Shown here one piece after another: positions 31,347 through 39,777 of a stretch of 56,537 nucleotides of DNA (positions are counted from its first letter, which is position 1; the number at the start of each line of letters is the position of its first letter). The translations under genes were made by a program, and so were the position numbers. Source of the DNA: Candidatus Zipacnadia bacterium (GTDB taxonomy: Bacteria; Armatimonadota; Zipacnadia; Zipacnadales; UBA5352). The notes below the pieces were generated by a model. The model made no database searches. It worked only from the letters and a program-made list of their open reading frames with translations, and was not told where the DNA came from. The stretch is taken from positions 1 through 56,537 of the forward strand of contig JALGUJ010000027.1 in assembly GCA_029820945.1 (NCBI GenBank), written 5' to 3'.

Positions 31347-33104
31347 ATGCTTCGCCAACTGAGGATCGAGAACTTCGCGCTCATTGACAGGCTCGAGATC
31401 GAGCTTGGGCCGGGGCTCATCGCCATGACCGGCGAGACCGGCGCCGGCAAGTCGATCATCGTGGACGCGCTCAACGCCGCACTGGGCGAGCGCGTCACCT
31501 CCGACTCGATCCGCGGCGGCGCCGACCAGGCAAGGGTCGAGGCGATCTTCGACCTCTCCGACGCGCCCGCGGCCGGCGCGGCGGCCGAGTCGGCCGGCAT
31601 TGCGTCCGAGGATGCCGCGATCGTGCTCAGCCGCACCATCGCCTCCGGGCGCAGCTACTACCGGGTCAACGGCCGGTCGTCGAGCATGGCCGACCTGAGG
31701 GCGATCGGCGAGCACCTCGCGGACATCCACGGACAGCATGAGCACCAGGAGCTGATCCACGAGCGCAGCCACCGCCGGTTCCTCGACACCTTCGGCGGCT
31801 CGGAGCACCAGGAGCGACTCGAGCGGTTCCGCGCGGCGTGGCACGAGCTGCGCGATGCACGCCGGGCGCAAGAGCAGCTCGCAACCGATGAGCGCGTGCG
31901 CGCGCAGCGGCTGGACCTGCTCCGCTTCCAGGTGGAGGAGATCGACCAGGCCGGGCTGTCCCCGGACGAGGATGAGAAGCTGCAGGTCGAGCGCCAGCGG
32001 CTCATGCACTACGAGAAGCTGCGCGACGGGCTCGTGGAGGCCTGGGGCGCGCTCGACGGCGAGGGCTCGGCCGGAGCGGTGGCGCAGCTCCGCGTGGCGC
32101 AGGACGCCGCCGAGGAGCTGGCCGCCATCGACCCCGATCTCTCAACCGTTGCCAGCGCGCTGGTGGAGGCGGTCGAGCAGGCGGAGGACGCCGCGCGCGG
32201 CATGCGCCAGTACCTCGAGGGCATGGAGGAGGATCCCGAGCGGATCAACCAGGTCGAGGCCCGGCTGAGCGCGATCGAGTCGCTGAAGCGCAAATACGGG
32301 GACAGCGTTGCGCAGATCCTGGAGCATCGAGAACGCGCCGCGGTGGAGATCGCCGCTCTCGAGGGCGCCGAGCAGAGCGCGGAGGAGCTGGAGCGGCGGG
32401 TCGCGGAGCTGGAGCGCGAGGCCGGCGAACGAGCCGAGCGGCTGTCAGAATCCCGACGCGAGCTGGCCCGCCTGCTGGCGGAGCGCGTGGAGGAGGAGCT
32501 GCGGCCGCTGGGGATGCAGCAGGCGCGATTCGAGGTACAGATCGAGGCCGACGCCGACGATGAGGGCCTGCCCGATACGGACGGCCGCCGCTGGGCCGCC
32601 GACGCGGGCGGTATCGATCGCGTGCGCTTCATGCTCAGCGCGAATCCGGGCGAGGAGCTGCGACCGCTCTCGAAGGTGGCATCCGGCGGAGAGCTGTCGC
32701 GGCTGATGCTGACCTTCAAGTCCATCAACGCGGCGGGCAGCCAGGTGCCGACGATCGTCTTTGACGAGGTGGACACGAACATCGGAGGGCGCACCGCGCT
32801 CGCGGTGGCCGAGAAGCTGGTCGGGGTATCCCGGCACGCCCAGGTGCTGTGCGTCACGCATCTGCCGCAGATCGCCTGCATGGCCGACCGCCATCTCTCC
32901 GTCTCGAAGGCGGTCCAGGGCGAGCGCACGACGGTGGGCGTCCGGGAGCTCGCGGGCGAGGAGCGAGTCGCCGAGATCGCCCGCATGATGGGCGAGACCG
33001 ATACGGCGGGAACCGCGCGCCGGCACGCCTCCGAGATGCTCCAGGAGGCCGCACGCACCCGCGAGCGAATCCGATCAGGTCAGGAACAGCCGAGCACGGC
33101 GTAA
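31347..33104 (+). CDS. recN: DNA repair protein RecN
   Basis: The product has 585 residues. It is an SMC-like ATPase: LRIENFALIDRLEIELGPGL and GETGAGKSIIVDALNAALG (Walker A near residue 30), a long coiled-coil middle, then the ABC signature ASGGELSRLMLTFK and VPTIVFDEVDTNIGGRTA (Walker B). ADIHGQHEHQEL is the RecN-specific segment. It acts early in double-strand-break repair. This gene ends the aroQ-to-recN cluster. Confidence 0.97.
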   Translation: MLRQLRIENFALIDRLEIELGPGLIAMTGETGAGKSIIVDALNAALGERVTSDSIRGGADQARVEAIFDLSDAPAAGAAAESAGIASEDAAIVLSRTIASGRSYYRVNGRSSSMADLRAIGEHLADIHGQHEHQELIHERSHRRFLDTFGGSEHQERLERFRAAWHELRDARRAQEQLATDERVRAQRLDLLRFQVEEIDQAGLSPDEDEKLQVERQRLMHYEKLRDGLVEAWGALDGEGSAGAVAQLRVAQDAAEELAAIDPDLSTVASALVEAVEQAEDAARGMRQYLEGMEEDPERINQVEARLSAIESLKRKYGDSVAQILEHRERAAVEIAALEGAEQSAEELERRVAELEREAGERAERLSESRRELARLLAERVEEELRPLGMQQARFEVQIEADADDEGLPDTDGRRWAADAGGIDRVRFMLSANPGEELRPLSKVASGGELSRLMLTFKSINAAGSQVPTIVFDEVDTNIGGRTALAVAEKLVGVSRHAQVLCVTHLPQIACMADRHLSVSKAVQGERTTVGVRELAGEERVAEIARMMGETDTAGTARRHASEMLQEAARTRERIRSGQEQPSTA

Positions 33105-33140
33105 GGCGCCGGAGCCTGACGCCGCAGAGAAGGGATATCA

Positions 33141-33344
33141 ATGCCGAGAGTCGTTGTGGACGCAGAGCGATGCAAGCAATGCATGCTCTGCGTCGAATTC
33201 TGTCCCGGGGACGTGCTGCAGGTCGGGGAGGAGACCAACTCGAAGGGGTATCGGCCGGTGGTCATGCGCGATGAGGACAGGTGCACCGGGTGCGCGGTCT
33301 GCGCCCTGGTGTGCCCGAGCATCTGCATCGAGGTGTACCGATGA
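33141..33344 (+). CDS. Ferredoxin subunit (delta) of 2-oxoacid:ferredoxin oxidoreductase
   Basis: The product has 67 residues. Two CxxCxxCxxxC clusters ([12 protein letters not shown] and [12 protein letters not shown]) bind two 4Fe-4S centres. It carries electrons from the thiamine-diphosphate site to free ferredoxin. Its stop overlaps the ATG of the alpha subunit (ATGA), marking the start of a four-gene operon. Confidence 0.93.
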   Translation: MPRVVVDAERCKQCMLCVEFCPGDVLQVGEETNSKGYRPVVMRDEDRCTGCAVCALVCPSICIEVYR

Positions 33345-34429
33345 GCGAGCAGAGAGAGCGCGTCTTCATCAGCGGCAACGAGGCGACGGCCGAGGGCGGC
33401 ATCGCGGGAGGCTGCCGGTACTTCTTCGGTTACCCCATCACTCCGCAGAACAAGATCCCTGAGTACATGAGCCAGCATCTGCCGCTCATCGGCGGGGTCT
33501 ACCTGCAGGCCGAGAGCGAGGTGGCGGCGATCAACATGGTCTACGGCGCCGCCTCCGCGGGGGCCCGCGTGATGACCACCTCCTCATCGCCGGGGATCTC
33601 GCTCATGCAGGAGGGCCTGTCTTACATGCTGGGCTCGGAGCTGCCGTGCGTGGTGGTGAACATGGTGCGGGGCGGGCCGGGGCTGGGCAACATCGCGGCG
33701 GCGCAGTCCGACTACTGGCTCGCCACGCGCGGCGCAGGGCACGGCGATGGCCGCTGCATCACGCTCACGCCCTACAGCGTGCAGGAGCTGCACGACTTCA
33801 CCGCCGGGGCCTTCGACATCGCGGATCGCTACCGCAACCCGGTGATGGTGCTGGCCGACGCGATCCTCGCCGGCATGATGGAGCCGTGCGAGCTGATCCC
33901 GCGCCGCGAGCTGCCGCCGCCCGACCGCCCCTGGGCCGTGGGGCCGCACGGCCCGGACGAGCGCGAGCGGAACATCGTCAACTCGCTGTGGGTGGACTTC
34001 GATCTCATGGAGGCCGTGAACCTCCGGCTGCAGGAGCGCTACGCGCAGGCCGCTCAGGAGATCACTCAGTGGGACGAGTTCGGCTCCGATGAGCCGGACG
34101 TGCTGCTGTGCGCCTACGGGGTCTCGGCGCGCATCTGCGAGGGCGCCGTGCTCCGGGCCGAGGAGGCCGGCGTGCGCATGCGCCTGATCCGGCCCAAGAC
34201 CGTCTTCCCCTTCCCCAGCGAGCCGATCGCCCGGTGGGCGGAGCGGGCGAATGCGGTCCTGGCGGTCGAGCTGTCGATGGGCCAGTTCGTCGAGGACGTG
34301 CGCCTGGCGGTCGAGGGGCGCTGCCCGGTCGAGCTGCTCGCGCGTGCCGGGGGCAACATGCCGTCGGTGGGCGACGTGGTGCAGAAGGTGCGGGAGATAG
34401 GCATCAAGGCCGGCCTGATCGGTGCCTGA
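33341..34429 (+). CDS. vorB: 2-oxoacid:ferredoxin oxidoreductase alpha subunit, VorB type
   Basis: The product has 362 residues. I chose ATG 33341 ([19 protein letters not shown]) for its overlap with the ferredoxin stop. [54 protein letters not shown] and [19 protein letters not shown] match VorB-type alpha subunits closely. Such enzymes oxidise branched-chain 2-oxoacids or 2-oxoglutarate to acyl-CoA with reduction of ferredoxin, or run in reverse. The exact substrate cannot be read from the sequence. The presence of the complex supports anaerobic or microaerobic metabolism. Confidence 0.9.
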   Translation: MSEQRERVFISGNEATAEGGIAGGCRYFFGYPITPQNKIPEYMSQHLPLIGGVYLQAESEVAAINMVYGAASAGARVMTTSSSPGISLMQEGLSYMLGSELPCVVVNMVRGGPGLGNIAAAQSDYWLATRGAGHGDGRCITLTPYSVQELHDFTAGAFDIADRYRNPVMVLADAILAGMMEPCELIPRRELPPPDRPWAVGPHGPDERERNIVNSLWVDFDLMEAVNLRLQERYAQAAQEITQWDEFGSDEPDVLLCAYGVSARICEGAVLRAEEAGVRMRLIRPKTVFPFPSEPIARWAERANAVLAVELSMGQFVEDVRLAVEGRCPVELLARAGGNMPSVGDVVQKVREIGIKAGLIGA

Positions 34430-34457
34430 TCGCGACGCGAAGAGGACTCTGGTATCA

Positions 34458-35243
34458 ATGGCTGAAGCGAAGCTGGTCAATCCATACCCTGACGCGCTGA
34501 CCGACGTCGAGATGCGCTACTGCCCCGGCTGCACGCATGGGACGGCACACCGGCTGGTGGCCGAGGTCATCGACGAGCTCTCGATCAGGTACCGGACGGT
34601 CGCCATCGCAACGGTGGGCTGCTCCGTTTATGCCTATGAGTACTTCGACACCGACGCGGTGCAGGCCGCGCACGGCCGTGGACCGGCCGTGGCCACGGGC
34701 ATCAAGCGCGTGCGGCCCGAGGCGGTCGTCTTCGCCTACCAGGGCGACGGCGACATGGCGTCGATCGGGATGGCCGAGGTCGTGCACGCCGCGTCCCGCG
34801 GCGAGAATATCACCATCGTGTTCATCAACAACGCGGTCTTCGGCATGACCCAGGGGCAGATGGCGCCCACCACGCTGCTGGGCCAGCGCACCACCACGTC
34901 GCCGCGCGGCAGGACGGCGGAGGAGGCCGGCTACCCCATCCGCGTCTGCGAGCTGCTGGACACGCTCGAGGGCCCCGGCTTCCTCGCTCGCGACGCGCTG
35001 ACAACGCCGCCGCGCATCCGCAGCGCGAAGAGGTCGCTCCGGCGCGCCTTCGAGACCCAACTCGCCGGCGCGGGCTTCTCGCTGGTGGAGCTGCTCAGCA
35101 TCTGTCCCACCTGGTGGGGCATGAACCCGCTGGAGGCGATCCGGCACGTCGAGGAGAGCATGATCGAGTACTACCCCCTCGGTGTCTTCCGCGACCGGCT
35201 CGCCGACCAGGAGCAATCTGAGGAGGGAGCTTCCGATGCGTGA
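34458..35243 (+). CDS. 2-oxoacid:ferredoxin oxidoreductase beta subunit
   Basis: The product has 261 residues. ATG 34458 (MAEAKLVNPYPDALTDVEMRYCPGC) is preferred to the upstream GTG on homology. It is the thiamine-diphosphate-binding subunit: RYCPGCTHGTAHR (cluster cysteine), VGCSVYAYEYF, HGRGPAVATGIKR, YQGDGDMASIG and INNAVFGMTQGQMAPTT. It pairs with the VorB-type alpha subunit upstream and overlaps the gamma subunit start by eight bases. Confidence 0.93.
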   Translation: MAEAKLVNPYPDALTDVEMRYCPGCTHGTAHRLVAEVIDELSIRYRTVAIATVGCSVYAYEYFDTDAVQAAHGRGPAVATGIKRVRPEAVVFAYQGDGDMASIGMAEVVHAASRGENITIVFINNAVFGMTQGQMAPTTLLGQRTTTSPRGRTAEEAGYPIRVCELLDTLEGPGFLARDALTTPPRIRSAKRSLRRAFETQLAGAGFSLVELLSICPTWWGMNPLEAIRHVEESMIEYYPLGVFRDRLADQEQSEEGASDA

Positions 35244-35790
35244 GGAGCTGTTCATGGCGGGCATCGGCGGGCAGGGCGTCAACCTGGCGGGCCAGCTCAT
35301 CGCACGGGCCGGGATGGACCTCGGGCTCAACGTGTCGTGGGTCCCGATCTACAGCCCGGAGGTGCGCGGGGGCAGCTCGACCTGCACCATCGTGCTTACC
35401 GACGGGCGCGTCGCCAGCCCCATGTCCGATCACCCCACGTCGATGATCCTGATGGACACAACGGCGGTGCGCGAGTTCGCCGCCCGCATCGCGCAGGGCG
35501 GGCTCATGGTCCTGAACAGCTCGCTGGTGCCCGAGCCGCCCGAGTGCGCCGACTGCCGTGCCCTGCCGGTCCCCGCGAACGACATCGCCGAGGAGATCGG
35601 CAACCTCCGCGCGGCGAACATGGTGCTGATCGGCGCCTGGGCCGGCGGCACGGGAATCATGGGTGCGGATGACGTCTCGCGCTCCCTGCGCGAGATGCTG
35701 CCCGAGCGCCATCACCATCACATGCCCGACAACGAGACGGCGCTGGCGCGCGGAGTGGAGCTGGGCCGCGCGTCGAGCCGGAGTGCGTAG
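35236..35790 (+). CDS. 2-oxoacid:ferredoxin oxidoreductase gamma subunit
   Basis: The product has 184 residues. ATG 35236 has GGAGGGA at 35221-35227. MREELFMAGIGGQGVNLAGQL and VPIYSPEVRGGSSTCTIVLTD are the pyruvate/ketoisovalerate oxidoreductase catalytic-domain signatures of the gamma subunit. The short His-rich segment RHHHHMP is unusual but probably only a loop. It completes the delta-alpha-beta-gamma complex. Confidence 0.93.
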   Translation: MREELFMAGIGGQGVNLAGQLIARAGMDLGLNVSWVPIYSPEVRGGSSTCTIVLTDGRVASPMSDHPTSMILMDTTAVREFAARIAQGGLMVLNSSLVPEPPECADCRALPVPANDIAEEIGNLRAANMVLIGAWAGGTGIMGADDVSRSLREMLPERHHHHMPDNETALARGVELGRASSRSA

Positions 35791-35854
35791 TGCCGGTGCC
35801 GGTGCCCGCTAAGCGCCGCCGCTCGCCCGTCGTCCCCGATGAAGGAGAGACACC

Positions 35855-36496
35855 ATGCTCGCCCGCATAGACGAGTTCGCCCACGAGGCCAGGGAGCACC
35901 TGGAGCAGATCCACCGGCGCCGGGAGGACGCCTACACCACCTCCCGGGAGGTCGTTCAGGCGGCGTCGGCCACCATCAAGGCGGTGCATCGCGGTGAGTT
36001 CGACGAGGCTCGCGAGCAGGTGCGCCGCACCCGCGCCCTGCACGACCGCATGATGGAGGCGGTCCACGCCAGCCCGGAGATCGGCTACTCAGGCTTCGTG
36101 GGTGACGCGGCCCGGGAGTACGCGGAGGCGGCCGTGGTGCTGGCGCTCATCGCCGGCGACGACCTTCCGGGGCCGGCGGAGATCGGCGTCGATCCCGCCG
36201 ACTGGCTCAACGGCCTCGGGGACGCCGTGGGGGAGCTGCGGCGCCACGTGCTGGACCTGATCCGCCGCGATGAGGTGGATGCGGCCGAGACCTACCTCGA
36301 GATGATGGACGAGATCTACCAGAGTCTGATGAGCTTCGACTACCCGCAGGCCGTGACCAAGGGCCTGCGCACCCGCAGCGATCAGGCCCGGGGCGCCGTT
36401 GAGCGCACCCGTGGCGACCTCACCAACGCGCTGCGCCAGTCGCGCCTGGAGCGCCGCATGCGCCGGCTCGAGGAGACACTGGGCGCGGAGGAGTAG
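35855..36496 (+). CDS. Translin-family protein
   Basis: The product has 213 residues. AAGGAGAGAC precedes ATG 35855. It is all alpha-helical, with an N-terminal basic helix, AIKAVHRGEFDEAREQVRR-like segments (TIKAVHRGEFDEAREQ), GFVGDAAREYAEAAVV and DYPQAVTKGLRTRSDQARGA. The Y-A-E-A/D-hydrophobic pattern and DxxRxxVERTRGDLT near the end are the translin/TRAX signatures found in archaea and some bacteria. In eukaryotes translin-TRAX is a nucleic-acid-binding RNase. TRAX-type catalytic acids may be E in EYAEAAV. A bacterial role is not known. Confidence 0.8.
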   Translation: MLARIDEFAHEAREHLEQIHRRREDAYTTSREVVQAASATIKAVHRGEFDEAREQVRRTRALHDRMMEAVHASPEIGYSGFVGDAAREYAEAAVVLALIAGDDLPGPAEIGVDPADWLNGLGDAVGELRRHVLDLIRRDEVDAAETYLEMMDEIYQSLMSFDYPQAVTKGLRTRSDQARGAVERTRGDLTNALRQSRLERRMRRLEETLGAEE

Positions 36497-36646
36497 GGGA
36501 GAACCGAGTGGCGACCCGCCGGGCGCATCATAAGGGTCGCTATGCTGCGACCCCGAGCGGCTGCCCGGCTATGTGGCCACCGCGTCGGCGTAGTGCGCAG
36601 GCCCCCGGCAACGCGACGATCCGCAGGCAGTCTCATTCCCGCAGGG

Positions 36647-36675
36647 TTGACAGCGCTATGGGGCTGTGCTATCGT
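36647..36675 (+). promoter_or_regulatory. Promoter of the cysK leader transcript
   Basis: TTGACA (36647-36652), 17 bases, TATCGT (36670-36675). The -35 is perfect and the -10 matches four of six. Transcription would begin near 36682, about 245 bases ahead of the cysK start. Bases 36497-36646 show nothing recognisable. Confidence 0.7.
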
Positions 36676-36681
36676 CCTGAG

Positions 36682-36928
36682 CGCGACCGGTCACTACACC
36701 ATGACAGTGTCCCGCCCGAGTTGGTGCCCAGCGTGAGCAACGCCGAGAGTCGCGCTCCCGCGTACGGGACCGAGGTGAGTGTACGAACGGCCGGCAACGT
36801 GCTGCGGCCGTGGTCCATGATGACGCACCTCTAGAGGCCCCGCCCGGCCGTAGTGCGCCACGGCATCGGGCAACGGGGCCTCTTTTCGTGTACGCCCGGT
36901 CCTCATTCCATAGTGGGGAGCGATAGCC
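36682..36928 (+). promoter_or_regulatory. Structured cysK leader, candidate attenuator or riboswitch
   Basis: A leader of about 245 nt separates the promoter from cysK and contains an intrinsic terminator (36833-36886). An upstream segment GCCGTGG (36807-36813) can pair with CCACGGC (36858-36864) inside the terminator's 3' half, offering an alternative fold that would block termination. GGCCGGCAAC at 36789-36798 resembles the GCCGGCAAC core of SAM-I/IV-type riboswitches, but I could not build the rest of that fold. There is no T-box consensus. A short ORF at 36700-36735 (MTVSRPSWCPA) contains one Cys codon and lacks a clear RBS. The class is unresolved. Confidence 0.6.
36833..36886 (+). terminator. 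Intrinsic terminator within the cysK leader
   Basis: AGAGGCCCCG (36833-36842) pairs perfectly with CGGGGCCTCT (36874-36883), followed by TTT for a run of four U overall. Inside the loop CCCG pairs with CGGG and GCCGT with ACGGC, making a long imperfect stem with two small bulges. It lies between promoter and gene, so it must be conditionally bypassed. Confidence 0.85.
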
Positions 36929-37852
36929 GTGCGCATATTCGAAGACATCACCGAGACAATAGGCAACACGCCCCTGGTGCGCCTCAACAGGCTCGCGGCG
37001 GGTCTCCCGGGCGATGTTGTCGCAAAGGTCGAGTCGTTCAACCCCGCCGGCTGCGTAAAGGAGCGCATCGGCTACGAGATGATCGTGGCCGCGGAGCGCG
37101 AGGGGAGGATCGCGCCGGGGCGCACGAGCATCATCGAGCCCACCAGCGGGAATACGGGCATCGGGCTCGCCATGGTCGGCGCGGTGCGTGGCTACCGAGT
37201 GATCCTGTGCATGCCGGCCGGCATGAGCGTCGAGCGCCAGAAGCTGCTGAAGGCCTTCGGCGCTGAGCTGGAGCTCATCGCCGAGGGGGGGATGCGGGGA
37301 GCCATCGCGCGCGCCAGGGAGCTGGCGGACGAGATCGGCGATGCCTTCATTCCGATGCAGTTCGAGAACCCCGCCAATCCGGCCGCACACGAGAGGACCA
37401 CGGCGGAGGAGATCTGGGCGGACACCGGCGGTGCCCTGGACGTCTTCGTGGCCGGCATCGGCACGGGAGGGACGATCACGGGCGTGGCGCGGGCGCTGAA
37501 GCCCCGCAGGCCGGCCCTGCGCATCGTCGGCGTGGAGCCCGCGGAGTCGCCGGTGCTGTCGGGCGGCGAGCCAGGGCCGCACGGGATCCAGGGGATCGGA
37601 GCGGGCTTTGTGCCCGAGGTCCTGGACACGGAGTTGCTGGACGAGGTCGTGACCGTGACCACCGAGGAGGCGATCGCGCGGGCACGGGGCCTCGCGGCGG
37701 AGGAAGGCATACTCGCCGGCATCTCCTGCGGCGCCGCCACCCACGCGGCCCTGGAGGTCGCGAGCCGGGAGGAGATGCTCGGCCGCATGATCGTCGTCGT
37801 CCTCCCGGATACCGGGGAGCGATACCTCTCAACCGAGCTGTTCGACGCATGA
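36929..37852 (+). CDS. cysK: Cysteine synthase (O-acetylserine sulfhydrylase)
   Basis: The product has 307 residues. The start is GTG 36929 with GGGGAG at 36915-36920. It is a fold-type II PLP enzyme: [34 protein letters not shown] with the PLP lysine in [18 protein letters not shown] (asparagine loop), [16 protein letters not shown] (phosphate loop) and [12 protein letters not shown]. The usual GGSVKDR reads AGCVKER, so Ser becomes Cys beside the PLP lysine. It makes cysteine from O-acetylserine and sulfide. It heads a sulfur operon and is controlled by the leader upstream. Confidence 0.95.
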   Translation: MRIFEDITETIGNTPLVRLNRLAAGLPGDVVAKVESFNPAGCVKERIGYEMIVAAEREGRIAPGRTSIIEPTSGNTGIGLAMVGAVRGYRVILCMPAGMSVERQKLLKAFGAELELIAEGGMRGAIARARELADEIGDAFIPMQFENPANPAAHERTTAEEIWADTGGALDVFVAGIGTGGTITGVARALKPRRPALRIVGVEPAESPVLSGGEPGPHGIQGIGAGFVPEVLDTELLDEVVTVTTEEAIARARGLAAEEGILAGISCGAATHAALEVASREEMLGRMIVVVLPDTGERYLSTELFDA

Positions 37853-37892
37853 GCGGATGACGCGGACGAGGCCGCGGAAAGGAGGAACGGCG

Positions 37893-38078
37893 ATGTTCGG
37901 GCACTTTAGGCCATCTACCAGGGTGATGATGCGCATGGCTATGCGCCAGCGTCTCCATCCGGGACGCTATCTCGCGCCGGGCCGTGTCGCGATCGGTGAC
38001 AGCATTCCCGCCGCGCCCGAGGATCGCCCGTTCTCACTCGCGGGTGCGGTCTGCGGAGAGAGTGATCGAAGTGCCTAA
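37893..38078 (+). CDS. Small basic ORF with strong RBS, unknown function
   Basis: The product has 61 residues, beginning MFGHFRPSTRVMMRMAMRQR. AAGGAGG at 37879-37885 is a textbook Shine-Dalgarno seven bases before ATG 37893. The ORF fills the gap between cysK and the HcyBio gene and ends eight bases inside the latter, consistent with translational coupling. It is Arg/Met-rich at the N-terminus, with one Cys and no membrane helix. I recognise no family. It could be a real small protein or a coupling leader for the next gene. Confidence 0.45.
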   Translation: MFGHFRPSTRVMMRMAMRQRLHPGRYLAPGRVAIGDSIPAAPEDRPFSLAGAVCGESDRSA

Positions 38079-39288
38079 GACGTACGACGAGATCAACGCG
38101 AAGATACGAGACGGCAACGTCGTGGTGGTCACGGCCGAGGAGATGATCGGGGTCGTGGAGGAGATGGGAACCGCGGCCGCGGCCGAGAGGATCGACGTCG
38201 TGACGACCGGCACGCTTTCGCCGATGTGCTCGTCAGGAGCGTTCCTGAACTTCGGCCACTCCACGCCCCGCATCAAGGTGGCGAATGCATGGCTGAACAA
38301 CGTCCGGGCCTACTGCGGCCTGGCCGCGGTGGATCTGTACATCGGCGCCGCCGAGGTCGCGGAGGGCGACCCGCTCAATCGCAACCACCCGGGGCGGTTC
38401 CGCTACGGCGGCGCGCACGTGATCGAGGCGCTCATCAGGGGCGAGGACGTCAGGATGCACGCCGAGGCCTACGGCACCGACTGCTACCCCAGACGCCAGC
38501 TCGACACCTGGATCAGCCTGCGCGACCTCAACGACGCCTACATGCTCAACCCGCGCAACGCCTATCAGAACTACAACGTGGCGGTCAACAAGCATGCCGA
38601 CCGCGACATCTACACCTACCTGGGCGTGGTCAAAAGAGACCTGGGGAGCGCCAACTACTCCTCGGCCGGGCAGCTCAGCCCGCTGCTGAACGACCCGTAC
38701 TACCGCACAACAGGGATCGGCACGCGCATCTTCATCGGCGGGGCGCAGGGGTACGTCTACTGGCCGGGCACCCAGCACGACCCGACCGGTCCGCGCAACG
38801 AGAGGGGCGTGCCCACGGGCGGCGCGGGGACGCTGGGCACGGTCGGCGACCTCAAGCAGATGGATCCGCGCTACGTGGTCGCCGTCAGCATGCTGGGCTA
38901 CGGGGTGTCCCTGGCCGTGGGGATCGGGACGGCGATCCCGATCCTGGACGAAGAGATGGCGGCGTACACGGCCGTTAGCGATGCCGACATCGTGGCGCCA
39001 ATCATCGACTACAGCCGCGACTACGGGCTCAACGAGGCGGAGCCGCTGGCCCACGTCTCCTACGCGCAGCTCAAGAGCGGCCAGATCGAGCTGGAGGGCA
39101 AGCGGGTGCCCACGACTCCGCTGTCGAGCTACGTGCGCGCCCGGGAGATCGCGCAGAAGCTCAAGTCGTGGGTCGAGACCGGCCGGTTCCTGCTGACTGA
39201 GCCGGTGCAGCCGCTGCCCTCGCCGGAGGAGAGCGAGGGCTTGAGGATGCTCAACTACCGCCCGGTTGACCAGGAAGACGGTGAGTGA
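38071..39288 (+). CDS. DUF39/HcyBio protein, aspartate-semialdehyde sulfurtransferase type
   Basis: The product has 405 residues. I chose GTG 38071 (then PKTYDEINAKI) with GGAGAG at 38055-38060. It matches the DUF39/HcyBio family of methanogens and anaerobes (MA1821-like), which with a partner NIL/ferredoxin protein makes homocysteine from aspartate semialdehyde and sulfide. Visible landmarks are TTGTLSPMCSSGAFLNFGH with Cys near residue 53, AEAYGTDCYPRRQ with a second Cys near 138, and the large Gly-rich GIGTRIFIGGAQGYVYWPGTQH. Known family members use a cysteine persulfide. The next gene is the expected partner. Confidence 0.92.
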   Translation: MPKTYDEINAKIRDGNVVVVTAEEMIGVVEEMGTAAAAERIDVVTTGTLSPMCSSGAFLNFGHSTPRIKVANAWLNNVRAYCGLAAVDLYIGAAEVAEGDPLNRNHPGRFRYGGAHVIEALIRGEDVRMHAEAYGTDCYPRRQLDTWISLRDLNDAYMLNPRNAYQNYNVAVNKHADRDIYTYLGVVKRDLGSANYSSAGQLSPLLNDPYYRTTGIGTRIFIGGAQGYVYWPGTQHDPTGPRNERGVPTGGAGTLGTVGDLKQMDPRYVVAVSMLGYGVSLAVGIGTAIPILDEEMAAYTAVSDADIVAPIIDYSRDYGLNEAEPLAHVSYAQLKSGQIELEGKRVPTTPLSSYVRAREIAQKLKSWVETGRFLLTEPVQPLPSPEESEGLRMLNYRPVDQEDGE

Positions 39289-39289
39289 G

Positions 39290-39697
39290 ATGGCAGAGAG
39301 CCGAGTGGTGCTTCACTTCCCGAAGAAGCTACTCGACCAGCCCGTGACCTCAACCGCGGTGGAGAAGTTCCACCTGCGGTTCAACATTCTGCGCGCGGAC
39401 ATCACGCAGGATCAGGAGGGCCTCATGGTCCTCGGGCTGGTGGGCGAACCGGAGGACATCGAGGGCGCGGTGCAGTGGATGCGCGAACAGGGCGTGGCCG
39501 TGCAGCCCCTCGATCAGGACGTGGTGCGCGACGAGGAGCGCTGCACCCACTGCGGGGCGTGCATCGTGGTCTGCCCGACGGGCGCGCTCTCGATGGACCT
39601 TGAGAGCCGCGAGGTGAGCTTCGACGCCGAGAAGTGTGTGGCCTGTGGCATCTGCGTGGACGTGTGCCCGCCTCGCGCCATGTCCATCTCGTTCTGA
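39290..39697 (+). CDS. NIL-domain/4Fe-4S protein, HcyBio partner
   Basis: The product has 135 residues. ATG 39290 lies one base after the upstream stop. Residues 1-70 form an NIL-type ferredoxin-like domain (VVLHFPKKLLDQPVT, FNILRADITQDQEG). Residues 78-135 carry two 4Fe-4S motifs, CTHCGACIVVCP and CVACGICVDVCP. This is the MA1822-type partner that supplies electrons to the sulfurtransferase in homocysteine synthesis. It closes the sulfur operon, which ends at the hairpin at 39723. Confidence 0.92.
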   Translation: MAESRVVLHFPKKLLDQPVTSTAVEKFHLRFNILRADITQDQEGLMVLGLVGEPEDIEGAVQWMREQGVAVQPLDQDVVRDEERCTHCGACIVVCPTGALSMDLESREVSFDAEKCVACGICVDVCPPRAMSISF

Positions 39698-39722
39698 GGC
39701 TCGACGGTACCCCGCGTGTGAA

Positions 39723-39750
39723 GGAGCCCGCGGCATCTGCCGCGGGCTCC
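39723..39750. terminator. Strong hairpin between sulfur operon and convergent regulator gene
   Basis: GGAGCCCGCGGC and GCCGCGGGCTCC form a perfect 12-bp stem with an ATCT loop. It lies between two convergent transcripts and is symmetrical, so it may terminate both. No long T-run flanks it. Confidence 0.7.
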
Positions 39751-39777
39751 GCTCATGCGGGGTCAGATGGGCCGGAT

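Noticed and set aside
36789..36798. SAM-I/IV riboswitch assignment from GGCCGGCAAC
   Set aside because: Only the short core is similar. The P1 and P2 pairings of SAM-IV could not be traced, so I left the class open.
36682..36928. T-box riboswitch assignment for the cysK leader
   Set aside because: No AGGGUGGNACCGCG-like T-box and no recognisable stem I; only terminator architecture and the gene identity fit.
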